Part shown: positions 16,767 to 24,751 of the stretch, in pieces
Position numbering within the stretch: the first letter of the stretch is position 1
Layout of the letters: the number at the start of each line of letters is the position of its first letter
Origin: Actinomycetota bacterium
GTDB lineage: Bacteria; Actinomycetota; Acidimicrobiia; Acidimicrobiales; JAJPHD01
DNA length: 64,000 nucleotides
Assembly: GCA_021325455.1 (NCBI GenBank)
Contig: JAJPHD010000026.1
Location: 186,001-250,000, forward strand
Direction of reading: 5' to 3'
The notes under the pieces: model-generated
Told to the model about the DNA's origin: nothing
Database searches by the model: none
The model's input: the letters and a program-made list of their open reading frames with translations, nothing else
Translations under genes and position numbers: made by a program

Positions 16767-17396
16767 CTAGTTGATCCTGGTGGCCATGGAGCGCTCGATG
16801 ACCTGGTCTATGAAGCCGTAGTCCTTGGCCTCCGAGGCGGTGAACCACCGGTCCCGGTCCGAGTCGGCCTCGATCCGCTCGACGGGCTGGCCGGTGTGGA
16901 AGGCGATGCGCTCGGCCATCATGCGCTTGAGGTAGACGATCTGCTCGGCCTGGATGGCGATGTCCGCAGCCTGGCCCTGCATCTGGCCGGAGGGCTGGTG
17001 CATGAGGATGCGGGAGTGGGGCAGGGCGTAGCGCTTGCCCGGGGCGCCGGCGCAGAGGAGGAACTGGCCCATGGAGGCGGCCAGGCCCACGCAGATGGTG
17101 GCCACGTCGCAGCGGACGTACTGCATGGTGTCGTAGATGGCCAGGCCGTCGGTCACCGAGCCGCCCGGGGAGTTGATGTAGAGGGAGATGTCCCGCTCGG
17201 GGTCCTCGGCCTCGAGCAGGATCAGCTGGGCGCAGATGAGGTTGGCCGAGCTCTGGTCCACCTGGGTGCCGAGGAAGACGATGCGCTCCTTGAGAAGGCG
17301 CTGGTAGACGTCCTGGGCCCGCTCCGACGAGCCGGACTGGCCCACGACGGGTCCGCCCGCGGCCAGGAGAGGGGCGGCGACCGGGAAGCTGTCCAT
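16767..17396 (-). CDS. clpP: ATP-dependent Clp protease proteolytic subunit
   Basis: 209 aa. The catalytic triad is visible: Ser in [15 protein letters not shown], His in [10 protein letters not shown], Asp in [35 protein letters not shown] is the conserved handle region. The N-terminus is about 20 residues longer than the core family and may be processed. A TAGCCT box lies 8 nt before the ATG. ClpP forms a tetradecameric peptidase with ClpX/ClpC and degrades tmRNA-tagged proteins; tmRNA and SmpB lie 1 kb away. Many actinobacteria have a clpP1-clpP2 pair; only one copy is here, with no clpX beside it. Confidence 0.96.
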   Translation of the reverse strand: MDSFPVAAPLLAAGGPVVGQSGSSERAQDVYQRLLKERIVFLGTQVDQSSANLICAQLILLEAEDPERDISLYINSPGGSVTDGLAIYDTMQYVRCDVATICVGLAASMGQFLLCAGAPGKRYALPHSRILMHQPSGQMQGQAADIAIQAEQIVYLKRMMAERIAFHTGQPVERIEADSDRDRWFTASEAKDYGFIDQVIERSMATRIN

Positions 17397-17471
17397 GGCC
17401 CTAGAGGCTACTCCCGGTCGACCTGCGACCCGCCCTGTGGCCGGGGGGGAGGCTACGGTGGCAGCAGCCCC

Positions 17472-17553
17472 GCGGGCGTGGCGAAACTGGCAGACGCGCC
17501 GGGTTTAGGTCCCGGTCCCTTCGGGGGTGGGAGTTCGAGTCTCCCCGCCCGCA
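17472..17553 (+). tRNA. tRNA-Leu (anticodon UAG)
   Basis: A class II tRNA of 82 nt. The acceptor stem GCGGGCG pairs fully with CGCCCGC (17546-17552), discriminator A at 17553; CCA is not encoded. The anticodon stem CCGGG/CCCGG (17499-17503, 17511-17515) encloses TTTAGGT, anticodon TAG at 17506-17508. The long variable arm GTCCCTTCGGGGGT and the T arm GGGAG-TTCGAGT-CTCCC support Leu. It reads CUA codons (and CUN by wobble). Confidence 0.95.
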
Positions 17554-17608
17554 CAGCCCCTCCGGGGAGCCGACCTCGTCCTCGCCGGCCCGGGACAGAG
17601 GGATGCTC

Positions 17609-17614
17609 TACGCT
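17609..17614 (+). promoter_or_regulatory. Candidate -10 box (TACGCT)
   Basis: TACGCT ends 8 nt before the ATG at 17623. No Shine-Dalgarno sequence lies in the C-rich spacer, which suggests a leaderless or nearly leaderless mRNA for the EthD-like gene. Confidence 0.4.
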
Positions 17615-17622
17615 TCCCCCCC

Positions 17623-17931
17623 ATGGTCAAGCTCATCGTCCTCTATGGCCAACCGACCGATTCGGCCGCCTTCGACTCCCACTACTTCTCGGCCCACGCC
17701 GACCTCGTGGCCCAGATGCCGGGGGTGAGGCGCTTCGAGGTGGCCAAGTGCACCTCCATGGACGGATCGGCCTCTCCCTACTACCTGCAGGCCGAGCTGT
17801 GGTTCGACGACTCTGCGGCCCTCCAGGCCTGCTTCGCCAGCCCGGAGGGCCAGAGGGCCGCAGCTGATGTCCCGAAGTTCGCCACGGGCGGGGCCACCAT
17901 GCTGGTGGGCGAGGTGGTTGCCGGGCAGTGA
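17623..17931 (+). CDS. EthD-like small protein (dimeric alpha+beta barrel)
   Basis: 102 aa. VKLIVLYGQPTDSAAFDSHYFSAHADLVAQMPGVRRFEVA is the EthD-domain pattern: a first beta strand, Phe/His helix and the GVRRFEV strand. EthD-type proteins are small ferredoxin-like barrels; some act with cytochrome P450 systems, others are of unknown role. I use the ATG at 17623 because the residues before it in the frame read through the tRNA. It stands alone between tRNA-Leu and tmRNA, with no P450 nearby, so no substrate can be proposed. Confidence 0.8.
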   Translation: MVKLIVLYGQPTDSAAFDSHYFSAHADLVAQMPGVRRFEVAKCTSMDGSASPYYLQAELWFDDSAALQACFASPEGQRAAADVPKFATGGATMLVGEVVAGQ

Positions 17932-18009
17932 CCGAGCCCGTCCCACCGACGGGCGACGCCTCGGTCGACCGGCCGCCTGTGACCACCGAGCCCCGGACGC
18001 GCCACCTGT

Positions 18010-18030
18010 GCCCGCCCGAAGGGCGGACAC
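18010..18030 (-). terminator. Hairpin terminator of tmRNA
   Basis: On the minus strand CCGCCC-TTC-GGGCGG forms a strong stem with a UUCG-type loop (18012-18026), starting 28 nt after the tmRNA 3' end. No U-run follows, as is common in GC-rich actinobacteria. Confidence 0.6.
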
Positions 18031-18053
18031 CGGTTGGTCCTTCTGGCAGATCG

Positions 18054-18402
18054 TGGAGGTGGCGGGAATCGAACCCGCGTCCTTCGGGCTCTCGACGGGG
18101 CTTCTCCGAGCGCAGCCGGTAGGTGCTTCTCGGGCCCCACCCCGTTACCGGCACCGGGGAAGGGCCCTAGCCGGCAAAGCTTTTCCCTGGCAGCCCGCCG
18201 GCGGGGCTGCCCGGGTGAGCCCTGCTGGATGTCGCCTGGATCCGGCCCGCAGGGCCGGGACCGGTCAGACGTCGCTACTTACTAGGCAGCGAGTGCGAGC
18301 TGAGGCTCGGCGTTTGTTTGGGTTCCGGCTCTTTAACGTGGATCCGGAGACCACGGCTCGCTTCTCCCGTCTCGACGACCGAAGTCGAAGCCTGTCACCC
18401 CC
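18054..18402 (-). ncRNA. ssrA: Transfer-messenger RNA (tmRNA)
   Basis: About 349 nt. The 5' end GGGGGTGACAGGCTTCGAC (from 18402) pairs with CACCTCC at the 3' end (18055-18061) with one G-U pair; the T arm GCGGGTTCGATTCCCGC is beside it and CCA is not encoded. The tag frame runs from 18329 to 18285 and encodes probably AGTQTNAEPQLALAA followed by TAG TAA (18284-18279). The last residues LALAA are the usual protease-recognition end; the first one or two tag residues are less sure. tmRNA rescues stalled ribosomes together with SmpB, whose gene ends 22 nt upstream on the same strand. Tagged proteins go to ClpXP. Confidence 0.95.
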
Positions 18403-18424
18403 TTGTCAATGTGCCTGGCCCATT

Positions 18425-18985
18425 CTACCGCCTGTCCCCGAGCTCGGCCCGGTGGGCTCCCCGCCGCATCCGGGACAGGGCCCGGGCCGCCTCCCGGGTG
18501 GCGTCCCGCTCGGCCAGGACCGCCCGCTTGTCGTAGCTGCGCCGGCCCCGGGCCAGGGCCAGCTCCACCTTGGCCCGTCCGTCCCGGAAGTAGACCGACA
18601 GCGGCACGAGGGTCAGGGACTGCTGCTGCACCTTGCCCATGAGCTGGTCGATCTGGCGGCGGTGGAGGAGGAGCTTGCGAGCTCGGTCGGGGTCGTGGGC
18701 CCCGAACCCGCCGGCGTTGGCGTAGGGGGGGACGTGCATCCCCACCAGCCAGACCTCCCCCCCCTCGATCCTGGCGTAGGCGTCCCTCAGCTGGACCCTC
18801 CCCTCCCGGAAGGACTTCACCTCGCTGCCCTGGAGGGCGATCCCGCACTCGTAGGTGTCCAGCACCTGGTAGTCGTGGCGGGCCCGGCGGTTGTGGGCCA
18901 CCACCTGCCGGGGCTGCTCCTTCCCCCCCGCGCCGGACCGCCCCGGGGTCCCGCTCCCCTTCCTCGAGCTCTTGGCGGCCGGCAC
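18425..18985 (-). CDS. smpB: SsrA-binding protein SmpB
   Basis: 186 aa, GTG start at 18985. The OB-fold core is clear: NRRARHDYQVLDTYECGIAL, GSEVKSFREGRVQLRDAYARI, VGMHVPPY, RKLLLHRRQI and LTLVPLSVYF. The C-terminal tail RSYDKRAVLAERDATREA is the basic helix that enters the empty mRNA channel. The N-terminus has an extra ~25 Lys/Ser/Gly-rich residues. It lies directly before ssrA on the same strand, so both may share a transcript. A TACGGT box lies 6 nt before the start. Confidence 0.97.
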   Translation of the reverse strand: MPAAKSSRKGSGTPGRSGAGGKEQPRQVVAHNRRARHDYQVLDTYECGIALQGSEVKSFREGRVQLRDAYARIEGGEVWLVGMHVPPYANAGGFGAHDPDRARKLLLHRRQIDQLMGKVQQQSLTLVPLSVYFRDGRAKVELALARGRRSYDKRAVLAERDATREAARALSRMRRGAHRAELGDRR

Positions 18986-18991
18986 GCCAGC

Positions 18992-18997
18992 ACCGTA
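18992..18997 (-). promoter_or_regulatory. Candidate -10 box (TACGGT) of smpB
   Basis: On the minus strand TACGGT ends 6 nt before the GTG at 18985. The spacing predicts transcription starting at the start codon. Confidence 0.45.
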
Positions 18998-19080
18998 CCC
19001 CGAGACCCTGGGGGGCGGGAGCGACGGCCCGGCTCGTCCCCGGCCGGGCCGGGCCGCCCCCGCAGAGGTGGGGCGATACC

Positions 19081-19497
19081 GTGCGGCCGGTGCTGGTGCT
19101 CCCCGAGGCGATCTGGCTGGGCATCCTGGCTCACTGCCTGGACGGCCAGCCTCACGAAGCCTGTGGCCTGCTGGCCGGACACCCCGCCGACGGGAGGGTG
19201 CTGCGGTGGTACCCCACGGCCAACGCCGCCGCCTCAGCCCGGGTGTACACGGTTGAACCCCGGGACCACCTGCGGGCCGACCGAGACGCGGGGGCAGCGG
19301 GCCTCCAGATCATGGGGGTCTTCCACTCCCATACCCATACCGACGCCTACCCCTCGGCCACGGACCTGGCCCAGGCGCCCGACCCCACCTGGCACTACGT
19401 GGTGGTCTCGCTGCGCCACGAGACCCCCGCCCTCCGCTCCTACCGCTTGGCGGACGGGAAGATAGCCGAGGAGCCCGTTGTTGTTGACGACAGGTAA
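19081..19497 (+). CDS. mec: JAMM/MPN metalloprotease, Mec-type CysO-cysteine peptidase
   Basis: 138 aa. The JAB/JAMM zinc motif is complete: Glu in PHEACGLLAG, then HSHTHTDAYPSATD, which fits H-x-H-x7-S-x2-D exactly. In Mycobacterium tuberculosis Mec releases cysteine from the CysO-cysteine adduct; the next two genes here are cysO and cysM, in the same order, so the same role is very likely. GTG start at 19081. The 38 nt to cysO contain a good GGGAGGTAGGT ribosome site for that gene. Confidence 0.93.
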   Translation: MRPVLVLPEAIWLGILAHCLDGQPHEACGLLAGHPADGRVLRWYPTANAAASARVYTVEPRDHLRADRDAGAAGLQIMGVFHSHTHTDAYPSATDLAQAPDPTWHYVVVSLRHETPALRSYRLADGKIAEEPVVVDDR

Positions 19498-19535
19498 AAT
19501 CGTGACCTGGAAGGTCAACAATCCGGGAGGTAGGT

Positions 19536-19811
19536 ATGCCGGTCGAGGTGCGACTGCCAACGGTGCTGCGGGCAGCAGCCGCGGGCCAGGCGTCGGTCAA
19601 GGCTCAGGGCGCCACCATCGGTGAGGTCCTCGGGGACCTCACGTCCACGTACCCCGAGATGGCCGGCCAGGTGCTGGCCCCCGACGGCGGCCTGCACCGG
19701 TTCGTGAACGTCTATGTGAACGACGACGACGTGAGGTACCTGGACAAGCTGGACACCAAGGTCGGCGAGGACGACGTGGTGTCGATCCTGCCGGCCGTCG
19801 CCGGCGGATAG
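19536..19811 (+). CDS. cysO: Sulfur carrier protein CysO (ThiS/MoaD-like)
   Basis: 91 aa with a beta-grasp fold and a C-terminal Gly-Gly (LPAVAGG), the site of thiocarboxylation. VRLPTVLRAAAAG, GEVLGDLTSTYPEMAGQV and FVNVYVNDDDVRYLDKLDT follow the CysO pattern. The thiocarboxylate would donate sulfide to CysM with O-phosphoserine. Strong ribosome site GGGAGG before the ATG at 19536. The gene supplying sulfur (MoeZ-like) is not in the window. Confidence 0.95.
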   Translation: MPVEVRLPTVLRAAAAGQASVKAQGATIGEVLGDLTSTYPEMAGQVLAPDGGLHRFVNVYVNDDDVRYLDKLDTKVGEDDVVSILPAVAGG

Positions 19812-19851
19812 CCGGTTCCGGGATGACCTGGCGACTGCCCGGCGTGACCTC

Positions 19852-20799
19852 ATGACCATCTACGCCAATGCCCTGGACCTGATCGGGGACACCCCCCTCG
19901 TCGATGTCTCCTCCCTGAGCCCCAAGGCATCGGTGCGCATACTGGCCAAGCTGGAGGGCCAGAACCCGGGGGGCTCGGTCAAGGACCGGGTGGCCCGGGC
20001 CATGGTGGAGGAAGCCGAGAAGGACGGGACCCTCTCCCCCGGGAGCGTCATCCTGGAGCCTTCCTCGGGCAACACCGGGATCGGCCTGGCCATGGTCTGC
20101 CGGGTCAAGGGCTACCGGCTCAAGGTGGTCATGCCGGCCAACGTCTCAGAGGAGCGCCGCCAGCTGCTCGGCATCTGGGGGGCCGAGATCATCGACTCGC
20201 CGGCGGCGGAGGGCTCCAACGGCGCCGTGCGCCTGGCCCAGCGCCTGGTGGCCGAGCATCCGGAGTACGTCTTCCTCTACCAGTACGGGAACCCGGCCAA
20301 CCCCGGGGCCCACTACGAGGGGACCGGGCCCGAGATCTGGCGGGACTGCCCCGAGGTGACCCACTTCGTGGCCGGTCTCGGCACCAGCGGCACCCTGGTG
20401 GGGGTAGGGCGCTTCCTGAAGGAGCGCAACCCGGCCGTGGAGGTCTGGGCCATCGAGCCCCCGGCCGGTGAGCTGGTCGACGGCCTGCGCAATCTGGACG
20501 ACGGCTACATACCACCCGTCTTCCTGGACGGGGGAGGCCCGGAGCTGCTGGACCGCAAGACCGTGATAGGCCCCCGGGACTCGATCGAGTGGGCCCGGCG
20601 CCTCCTCGACGTGGGCATCTTCGCCGGCATCTCCTCGGGAGCGGCCATGGCCGGTGCCGTGCGCTGCGCCCGGACGGTGGACCAGGGGGTGATCGTCACC
20701 GTCCTGCCCGACGGAGGATGGAAGTACCTCTCCACCGGGGCCTGGAGCGGCGACCTGGGCGAGGCGGCGGAGCGGGCCCGCCAGACCGTCTACTTCTGA
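19852..20799 (+). CDS. cysM: CysO-dependent cysteine synthase (O-phosphoserine sulfhydrylase)
   Basis: 315 aa, fold-type II PLP enzyme. The Schiff-base Lys is in NPGGSVKDRVARAM; PSSGNTGIGLAMV binds the PLP phosphate region and SGAAMAGAVR lies near the C-terminus. Coupling to mec and cysO indicates use of CysO thiocarboxylate and O-phosphoserine rather than free sulfide and O-acetylserine. ATG at 19852, 40 nt after cysO. The C-terminus RARQTVYF is the flexible tail that closes the active site in mycobacterial CysM (family knowledge). Confidence 0.95.
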   Translation: MTIYANALDLIGDTPLVDVSSLSPKASVRILAKLEGQNPGGSVKDRVARAMVEEAEKDGTLSPGSVILEPSSGNTGIGLAMVCRVKGYRLKVVMPANVSEERRQLLGIWGAEIIDSPAAEGSNGAVRLAQRLVAEHPEYVFLYQYGNPANPGAHYEGTGPEIWRDCPEVTHFVAGLGTSGTLVGVGRFLKERNPAVEVWAIEPPAGELVDGLRNLDDGYIPPVFLDGGGPELLDRKTVIGPRDSIEWARRLLDVGIFAGISSGAAMAGAVRCARTVDQGVIVTVLPDGGWKYLSTGAWSGDLGEAAERARQTVYF

Positions 20800-20878
20800 C
20801 CCAGCCCCTCCCGGCACCCCGACGCCCCTTCCAGGTCCCCCCTCTGATGACCGGCCGTGGCCTACCCTGGCTCGCCGT

Positions 20879-21718
20879 ATGGACGGGAGGCCCATAGGTA
20901 TCTTCGACAGCGGCCTGGGCGGCCTCACCGTGGCCCGCGCCCTCATGGACCTGTCGCCGGCTGAGGGCATCGTGTACGTGGGCGACACGGCCCGCTACCC
21001 CTACGGGCCCCGGCCCCAGGGGGAGGTGAGGCTGTTCGCCACCGAGATCGCCCGCTGGCTGGTCGAGGAGCGAGGGGTGAAGATGGTGGTGGTGGCCTGC
21101 AACACCGCCACGGCTGCCTGCCTGGGACACCTGCAGCAGACCTTGGCCGTCCCCGTGGTGGGCGTCATCGAGCCTGGCCTGCGGGCTGCAGCCCGGGTCA
21201 GCCGCACCAGGAGAGTGGGCCTGATCGCCACCACCGGGACCATCAGCTCGGGGGCCTACCCGAGGGCCGCCCGCGGCATCGAGCTTCACTGCCTGGCCTG
21301 CCCCGGCTTCGTCGAGCTGGTGGAGGAGGGACGAACCACCGGGCCCGAGGCGCAGTCGCTGGTGGAGCGGCGCCTGAGGCCGCTGCGGGCCGCCAAGGTC
21401 GACACCCTGCTGCTCGGGTGCACCCACTACCCGCTCCTGGCCCGTACCATCTCCGACGTCATGGGCCAGGAGGTAACCCTCGTCTCCTCGGCCGAGGAGA
21501 CTGCCTTCGAGGTCAGGGCCGTCCTCAACCGGTCAGGCCTGGCCCGGCCCCCCGGCCCACCCGGTGAGCGGGCGTGGTGCTCATCGGGCGACCCGGCGCT
21601 CTTCGCCCACCTGGCCCGGAGGCTCCTGTCCTTGGACCTGGGAGCCGTGGAGCCGGTGCGCTGGGCGGGACCGGCCCTGCCCCTGTCCCGAGCCCCGGGG
21701 AGCCGGGCATGGGCCTGA
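20879..21718 (+). CDS. murI: Glutamate racemase
   Basis: 279 aa. It makes D-glutamate for peptidoglycan. The two catalytic Cys are in MVVVACNTATAACL and LLLGCTHYPLL; GIFDSGLGGLTVARAL and YVGDTARYPYGPR are the N-terminal signatures. The ATG at 20879 lies 79 nt after cysM. Its last 10 nt overlap the MBL-fold gene. The order cysM-...-murI-MBL-rph-rdgB is the same as in mycobacteria, apart from a rhomboid gene that is missing here. The C-terminal ~50 residues are Pro/Gly/Ala-rich and may not be part of the fold. Confidence 0.96.
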   Translation: MDGRPIGIFDSGLGGLTVARALMDLSPAEGIVYVGDTARYPYGPRPQGEVRLFATEIARWLVEERGVKMVVVACNTATAACLGHLQQTLAVPVVGVIEPGLRAAARVSRTRRVGLIATTGTISSGAYPRAARGIELHCLACPGFVELVEEGRTTGPEAQSLVERRLRPLRAAKVDTLLLGCTHYPLLARTISDVMGQEVTLVSSAEETAFEVRAVLNRSGLARPPGPPGERAWCSSGDPALFAHLARRLLSLDLGAVEPVRWAGPALPLSRAPGSRAWA

Positions 21719-22431
21719 GCGTGACGGTCCTCGGCTGCGACGGCGGCTACCCGGGGCCGGGGGGGGCGGCCAGCGGCTACCTGGTCGAGAGCGGTGGCAC
21801 CCGGCTGTGGGTGGACGCCGGCTCGGGGACCCTGGCCGCCATCCAGGGTCGGCTGGACCTGCGCCAGCTGGATGCCGTGCTCATCAGCCACGAGCACCCC
21901 GACCACTGGTCCGACCTGGAGGGCCTGGCCGTGGTCTCGGCCTTCGAGCTGGGACGCCAGGGGCTACCCGTCTACGCCCCCGCCGGCCTGGAGCAGCTCG
22001 TCTACCACGACTTCCCCGAGGTCCTTGACTGGCGGGTCGTGGCAGACGGCGACCGCCAGCAGGTAGGCGGGCTGGCCCTCTCCTTCTCCCGCACCGACCA
22101 CGGGCCCGAGACCCTGGCGGTGAGGATCGAGGGAGAGGGGAGGGCCCTCGGGTACTCGGCCGACACCGGCCCGGCGTGGTCGCTGCAGGCCCTGGGTCCG
22201 GGCCTGGACCTGGCGCTGTGCGAGGCCACCTGGCTGAGGGACCGCGAGGGGACGGCGCAGCACCTGAGCGCCCGTCAGGCCGGGGCCATGGCCCGGGAGG
22301 CCGGGGTGGGCAGGCTGGTGCTGACCCACCGCTGGCCCACGGTGGCAGCCCGGGACAGCTGGGAGGAGGGCTCGGAGGCCTTTGGCTCGGCTGTGGAGCA
22401 GGCGAGGGCGGGGGCCCGCTGGGACGTGTAG
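21709..22431 (+). CDS. MBL-fold metallohydrolase (Rv1339-like)
   Basis: 240 aa. The metallo-beta-lactamase motif is HEHPDHWSDLEG near residue 64; further ligands are in RTDHGPETLA, GYSADTG and LTHRWP. It begins MGLSVTVLGCDGGYPGPGGAASGYLVE, typical of the RNase Z/ElaC-like side of the fold. Between murI and rph the mycobacterial counterpart is Rv1339, reported as an atypical cAMP phosphodiesterase, so a cyclic-nucleotide or nucleic-acid phosphodiesterase is likely. ATG at 21709, inside the murI end; longer frames read murI out of frame. Confidence 0.87.
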   Translation: MGLSVTVLGCDGGYPGPGGAASGYLVESGGTRLWVDAGSGTLAAIQGRLDLRQLDAVLISHEHPDHWSDLEGLAVVSAFELGRQGLPVYAPAGLEQLVYHDFPEVLDWRVVADGDRQQVGGLALSFSRTDHGPETLAVRIEGEGRALGYSADTGPAWSLQALGPGLDLALCEATWLRDREGTAQHLSARQAGAMAREAGVGRLVLTHRWPTVAARDSWEEGSEAFGSAVEQARAGARWDV

Positions 22432-22478
22432 GCGTGGCCGACGGAGCCGGCGCCAGGAAAGGAAGCCAAGGAGGCAGG

Positions 22479-23210
22479 GTGAGAGCGGACGGGCGGGAGT
22501 TGGACCAGTTGCGCCCCGTGGCCATCGAACGGGATTACACGGCCTTCGCACCGGGATCGGTGCTCATGACCATGGGGAGGACCAAGGTCCTCTGCACCGC
22601 CTCGGTGGAGGACAAGGTCCCGCCCTGGCTCCGGGGCGGCGGGCGGGGGTGGGTGACCGCCGAGTACTCCCTCCTGCCCGGCTCGACGGCCGAGCGCACG
22701 GCCAGGGAGGTGTCACGGGGCCGGCCGTCGGGCCGCACCCAGGAGATACAGCGGCTGATCGGGCGCTCCCTGCGTGCTGTCACCGACCTCGCCCTCATGG
22801 GAGAGCTGCAGGTGGTCTGCGACTGCGACGTGATACAGGCCGATGGAGGAACCCGGACCGCCGCCATTTGCGGCGCCTATGTGGCCCTCCACGACGCCTT
22901 CTCCCGGCTGGTGCAGCAGGGCCGCCTCACCGCCCATCCCATGTCGGAGTCCTGTGCGGCGGTGTCGGTGGGCGTGGTGGACGCCGTGTGCATGCTGGAC
23001 CTGGACTATGGGGAGGACGTGAGGGCCGAGGTGGACATGAACGTCGTGATGACCTCGTCGGGCCGGTTCGTCGAGGTCCAGGGCACAGCCGAGGGCCAGC
23101 CCTTCAGCCGCACCGAGCTCGACGAGCTCCTCGGCCTGGCCGAGCACGGGATCGCCGAGCTGCTCGACCGCCAGCAGGAGGTGCTGGCCGAGCCCCCGGG
23201 GCGTCGCTAG
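22479..23210 (+). CDS. rph: Ribonuclease PH
   Basis: 243 aa. A phosphorolytic 3'-5' exoribonuclease that trims tRNA 3' ends. RADGRELDQLRPV, GSVLMTMGRTKVLCTASVE, GGGRGWVTAEYSLLPGST, RTQEIQRLIGRSLRA and CDVIQADGGTRTAAI follow RNase PH throughout. I prefer GTG at 22479, preceded by AAGGAGG, because the protein then starts at the conserved RADGR segment. It ends just before rdgB (one base between the stop and the next GTG). Confidence 0.95.
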   Translation: MRADGRELDQLRPVAIERDYTAFAPGSVLMTMGRTKVLCTASVEDKVPPWLRGGGRGWVTAEYSLLPGSTAERTAREVSRGRPSGRTQEIQRLIGRSLRAVTDLALMGELQVVCDCDVIQADGGTRTAAICGAYVALHDAFSRLVQQGRLTAHPMSESCAAVSVGVVDAVCMLDLDYGEDVRAEVDMNVVMTSSGRFVEVQGTAEGQPFSRTELDELLGLAEHGIAELLDRQQEVLAEPPGRR

Positions 23211-23211
23211 G

Positions 23212-23889
23212 GTGCGCCTGGTCCTGGCCACCGCCAACCCCCACAAGGCCGCCGAGATCAAGGCCATCCTGGGCCCCCTTGCCGGCCTGGAGCTGCTGCC
23301 CCGTCCCTCCGCCCTGCCCGAGGTGGAGGAGACCGGGACCACCCTGGTGGAGAACGCCCGGCTCAAGGCCCGCGCCGTGGCCGAGGCAGCAGGATGGCCG
23401 GCCGTAGCCGACGACACGGGCCTGGAGGTGGTGGCCCTGGGGGGCGCCCCCGGCGTCGACTCGGCCTACTACGCCGGCAAGGACGCCACCTACGCCGAGA
23501 ACGTGGACAAGCTGCTCCGGGCCCTGGAGGGGGTGGCTGACCGGCGGGCGGCCTTCAGGACGGTGGCCCTGGTGGCCTGGCCCGGTGGGCGCAGGGCTGA
23601 GATCCTGGCCGAGGGCCGGGTCGAGGGCACCATTGCCCCCGAGCGAAGGGGCAGGGGAGGGTTCGGCTACGACCCGGTGTTCGTTCCCGCCGGGGGCGGC
23701 GGTCGCACCTTTGCCGAGATGGGGGCGGAGGAGAAGGATTCGCTCTCCCACCGGGGACGGGCGTTCCGAGCCCTGGCGGAGCGCCTGGCCGACCTGGGCC
23801 AGGCCCAGCGGGGCGGACAGGGGGGACCGGGAGGCGGGGGGGCCGGGGAAGAGAGGCCCGCTGCCGACCCAGGTGGGGTCCAGGGGTGA
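23212..23889 (+). CDS. rdgB: Non-canonical purine NTP pyrophosphatase (RdgB/HAM1)
   Basis: 225 aa. It hydrolyses ITP, dITP and XTP to monophosphates, keeping them out of nucleic acids. RLVLATANPHKAAEIKAIL is the N-terminal signature; VADDTGLEVVALGGAPGVDSAYYAG and GFGYDPVFVP follow, then SHRGRAFRAL. The C-terminal ~30 residues are Gly/Pro-rich and extend past the family's usual end. GTG at 23212. The rph-rdgB order is widespread. Confidence 0.95.
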   Translation: MRLVLATANPHKAAEIKAILGPLAGLELLPRPSALPEVEETGTTLVENARLKARAVAEAAGWPAVADDTGLEVVALGGAPGVDSAYYAGKDATYAENVDKLLRALEGVADRRAAFRTVALVAWPGGRRAEILAEGRVEGTIAPERRGRGGFGYDPVFVPAGGGGRTFAEMGAEEKDSLSHRGRAFRALAERLADLGQAQRGGQGGPGGGGAGEERPAADPGGVQG

Positions 23890-23959
23890 GCGGCAATCGG
23901 GTGCCTTTCGGTGCTCGAGCCCCGGGGAGAACAGGCTCGACGACGAAAGAGGTGAGGAC

Positions 23960-24700
23960 ATGAGCGAGAGGGTGGCTTTCGTGACCGGGGGGGCCGGGGG
24001 CATCGGCAGCGCCATCTGCCGGGCCCTGGCCGGGGCCGGTCACCGGGTAGCCGTGGCCGACCTCTCCGCCGGCGAGGCCCAGGCGGTGGCCTCCCCCCTG
24101 GGGGGCCTCGGCGTGGCCCTGGACGTCACCGACCCGGCGTCGGTGGAGGCGGCCGTGAGCAGGACCACCGAGGCCCTAGGCCCCATCGACATCTGCGTGA
24201 ACTGCGCCGGCTGGGACCGCCTGCGCCCCCTGCTGGAGACCGACGAGGAGTTCCTAGAGAAGGTCCTCGCCGTCAACCTGGCCGGCCCCATCCGGGTCAC
24301 CCGGGCCGTGCTGGGCGGCATGGTGGACCGGGGCTGGGGCCGGTTGGTCAGCATCGCCTCCGATGCGGGGCGGGTGGGCTCCTCCCTGGAGTCCATCTAC
24401 TCGGGTGCCAAGGGGGGCCTCATAGCCTTCACCAAGACGGTGGCGAGGGAGGCGGCCCGCTCGGGGGTGACGGCCAACAGCGTCTGCCCGGGGCCCACCG
24501 GCACGGCCCTGCTGGCCGGCGTGGCCGGCGGCGACCCGAGAGGCGAGAAGATCGTAGGGTCGCTGGCCAAGGCGGTGCCCATGGGCCGCATCGGGAGGCC
24601 AGAGGACATAGCGCCAGCAGTGGCCTTCCTCGCCTCCGAGGAGGCAGGCTACATAACGGGCCAGACCCTGTCGGTGAGCGGTGGGCTCACTATGGCCTGA
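23960..24700 (+). CDS. SDR-family oxidoreductase
   Basis: 246 aa, classical short-chain dehydrogenase. TGGAGGIGSAICRAL binds NAD(P); the Asp in VAVADLSAGEA suggests NAD. NCAGWDR, Ser in SIASDAGRVG, Tyr/Lys in YSGAKGGLIAFT form the active site. The whole sequence resembles BadH/2-hydroxycyclohexanecarboxyl-CoA dehydrogenase and FabG-type reductases. ATG at 23960, with AAAGAGGTGAGG before it. No pathway partner is next to it, so the substrate is open. Confidence 0.85.
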   Translation: MSERVAFVTGGAGGIGSAICRALAGAGHRVAVADLSAGEAQAVASPLGGLGVALDVTDPASVEAAVSRTTEALGPIDICVNCAGWDRLRPLLETDEEFLEKVLAVNLAGPIRVTRAVLGGMVDRGWGRLVSIASDAGRVGSSLESIYSGAKGGLIAFTKTVAREAARSGVTANSVCPGPTGTALLAGVAGGDPRGEKIVGSLAKAVPMGRIGRPEDIAPAVAFLASEEAGYITGQTLSVSGGLTMA

Positions 24701-24737
24701 CCCCGCCGGCCCACTACCCGGCCCTTGCCACCGCCAC

Positions 24738-24743
24738 TACCAT
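24738..24743 (+). promoter_or_regulatory. Candidate -10 box (TACCAT)
   Basis: TACCAT ends 8 nt before the ATG at 24752 of the DUF3039 gene, with no Shine-Dalgarno in between. Confidence 0.35.
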
Positions 24744-24751
24744 CGCGGTCC

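Noticed and set aside
15426-17867. A plus-strand frame of 813 codons over wzm and clpP
   Set aside because: It is antisense to two well-recognised genes and crosses the tRNA-Leu.
17472-18402. tRNA-Leu and tmRNA as attachment sites of an integrated element
   Set aside because: No integrase, no direct repeat of the tRNA or tmRNA 3' end, and only one small ordinary gene lies between them.
22479-23210. A longer RNase PH start near 22176
   Set aside because: The added residues are out-of-frame sequence from the MBL gene; the ribosome site and homology favour 22479.
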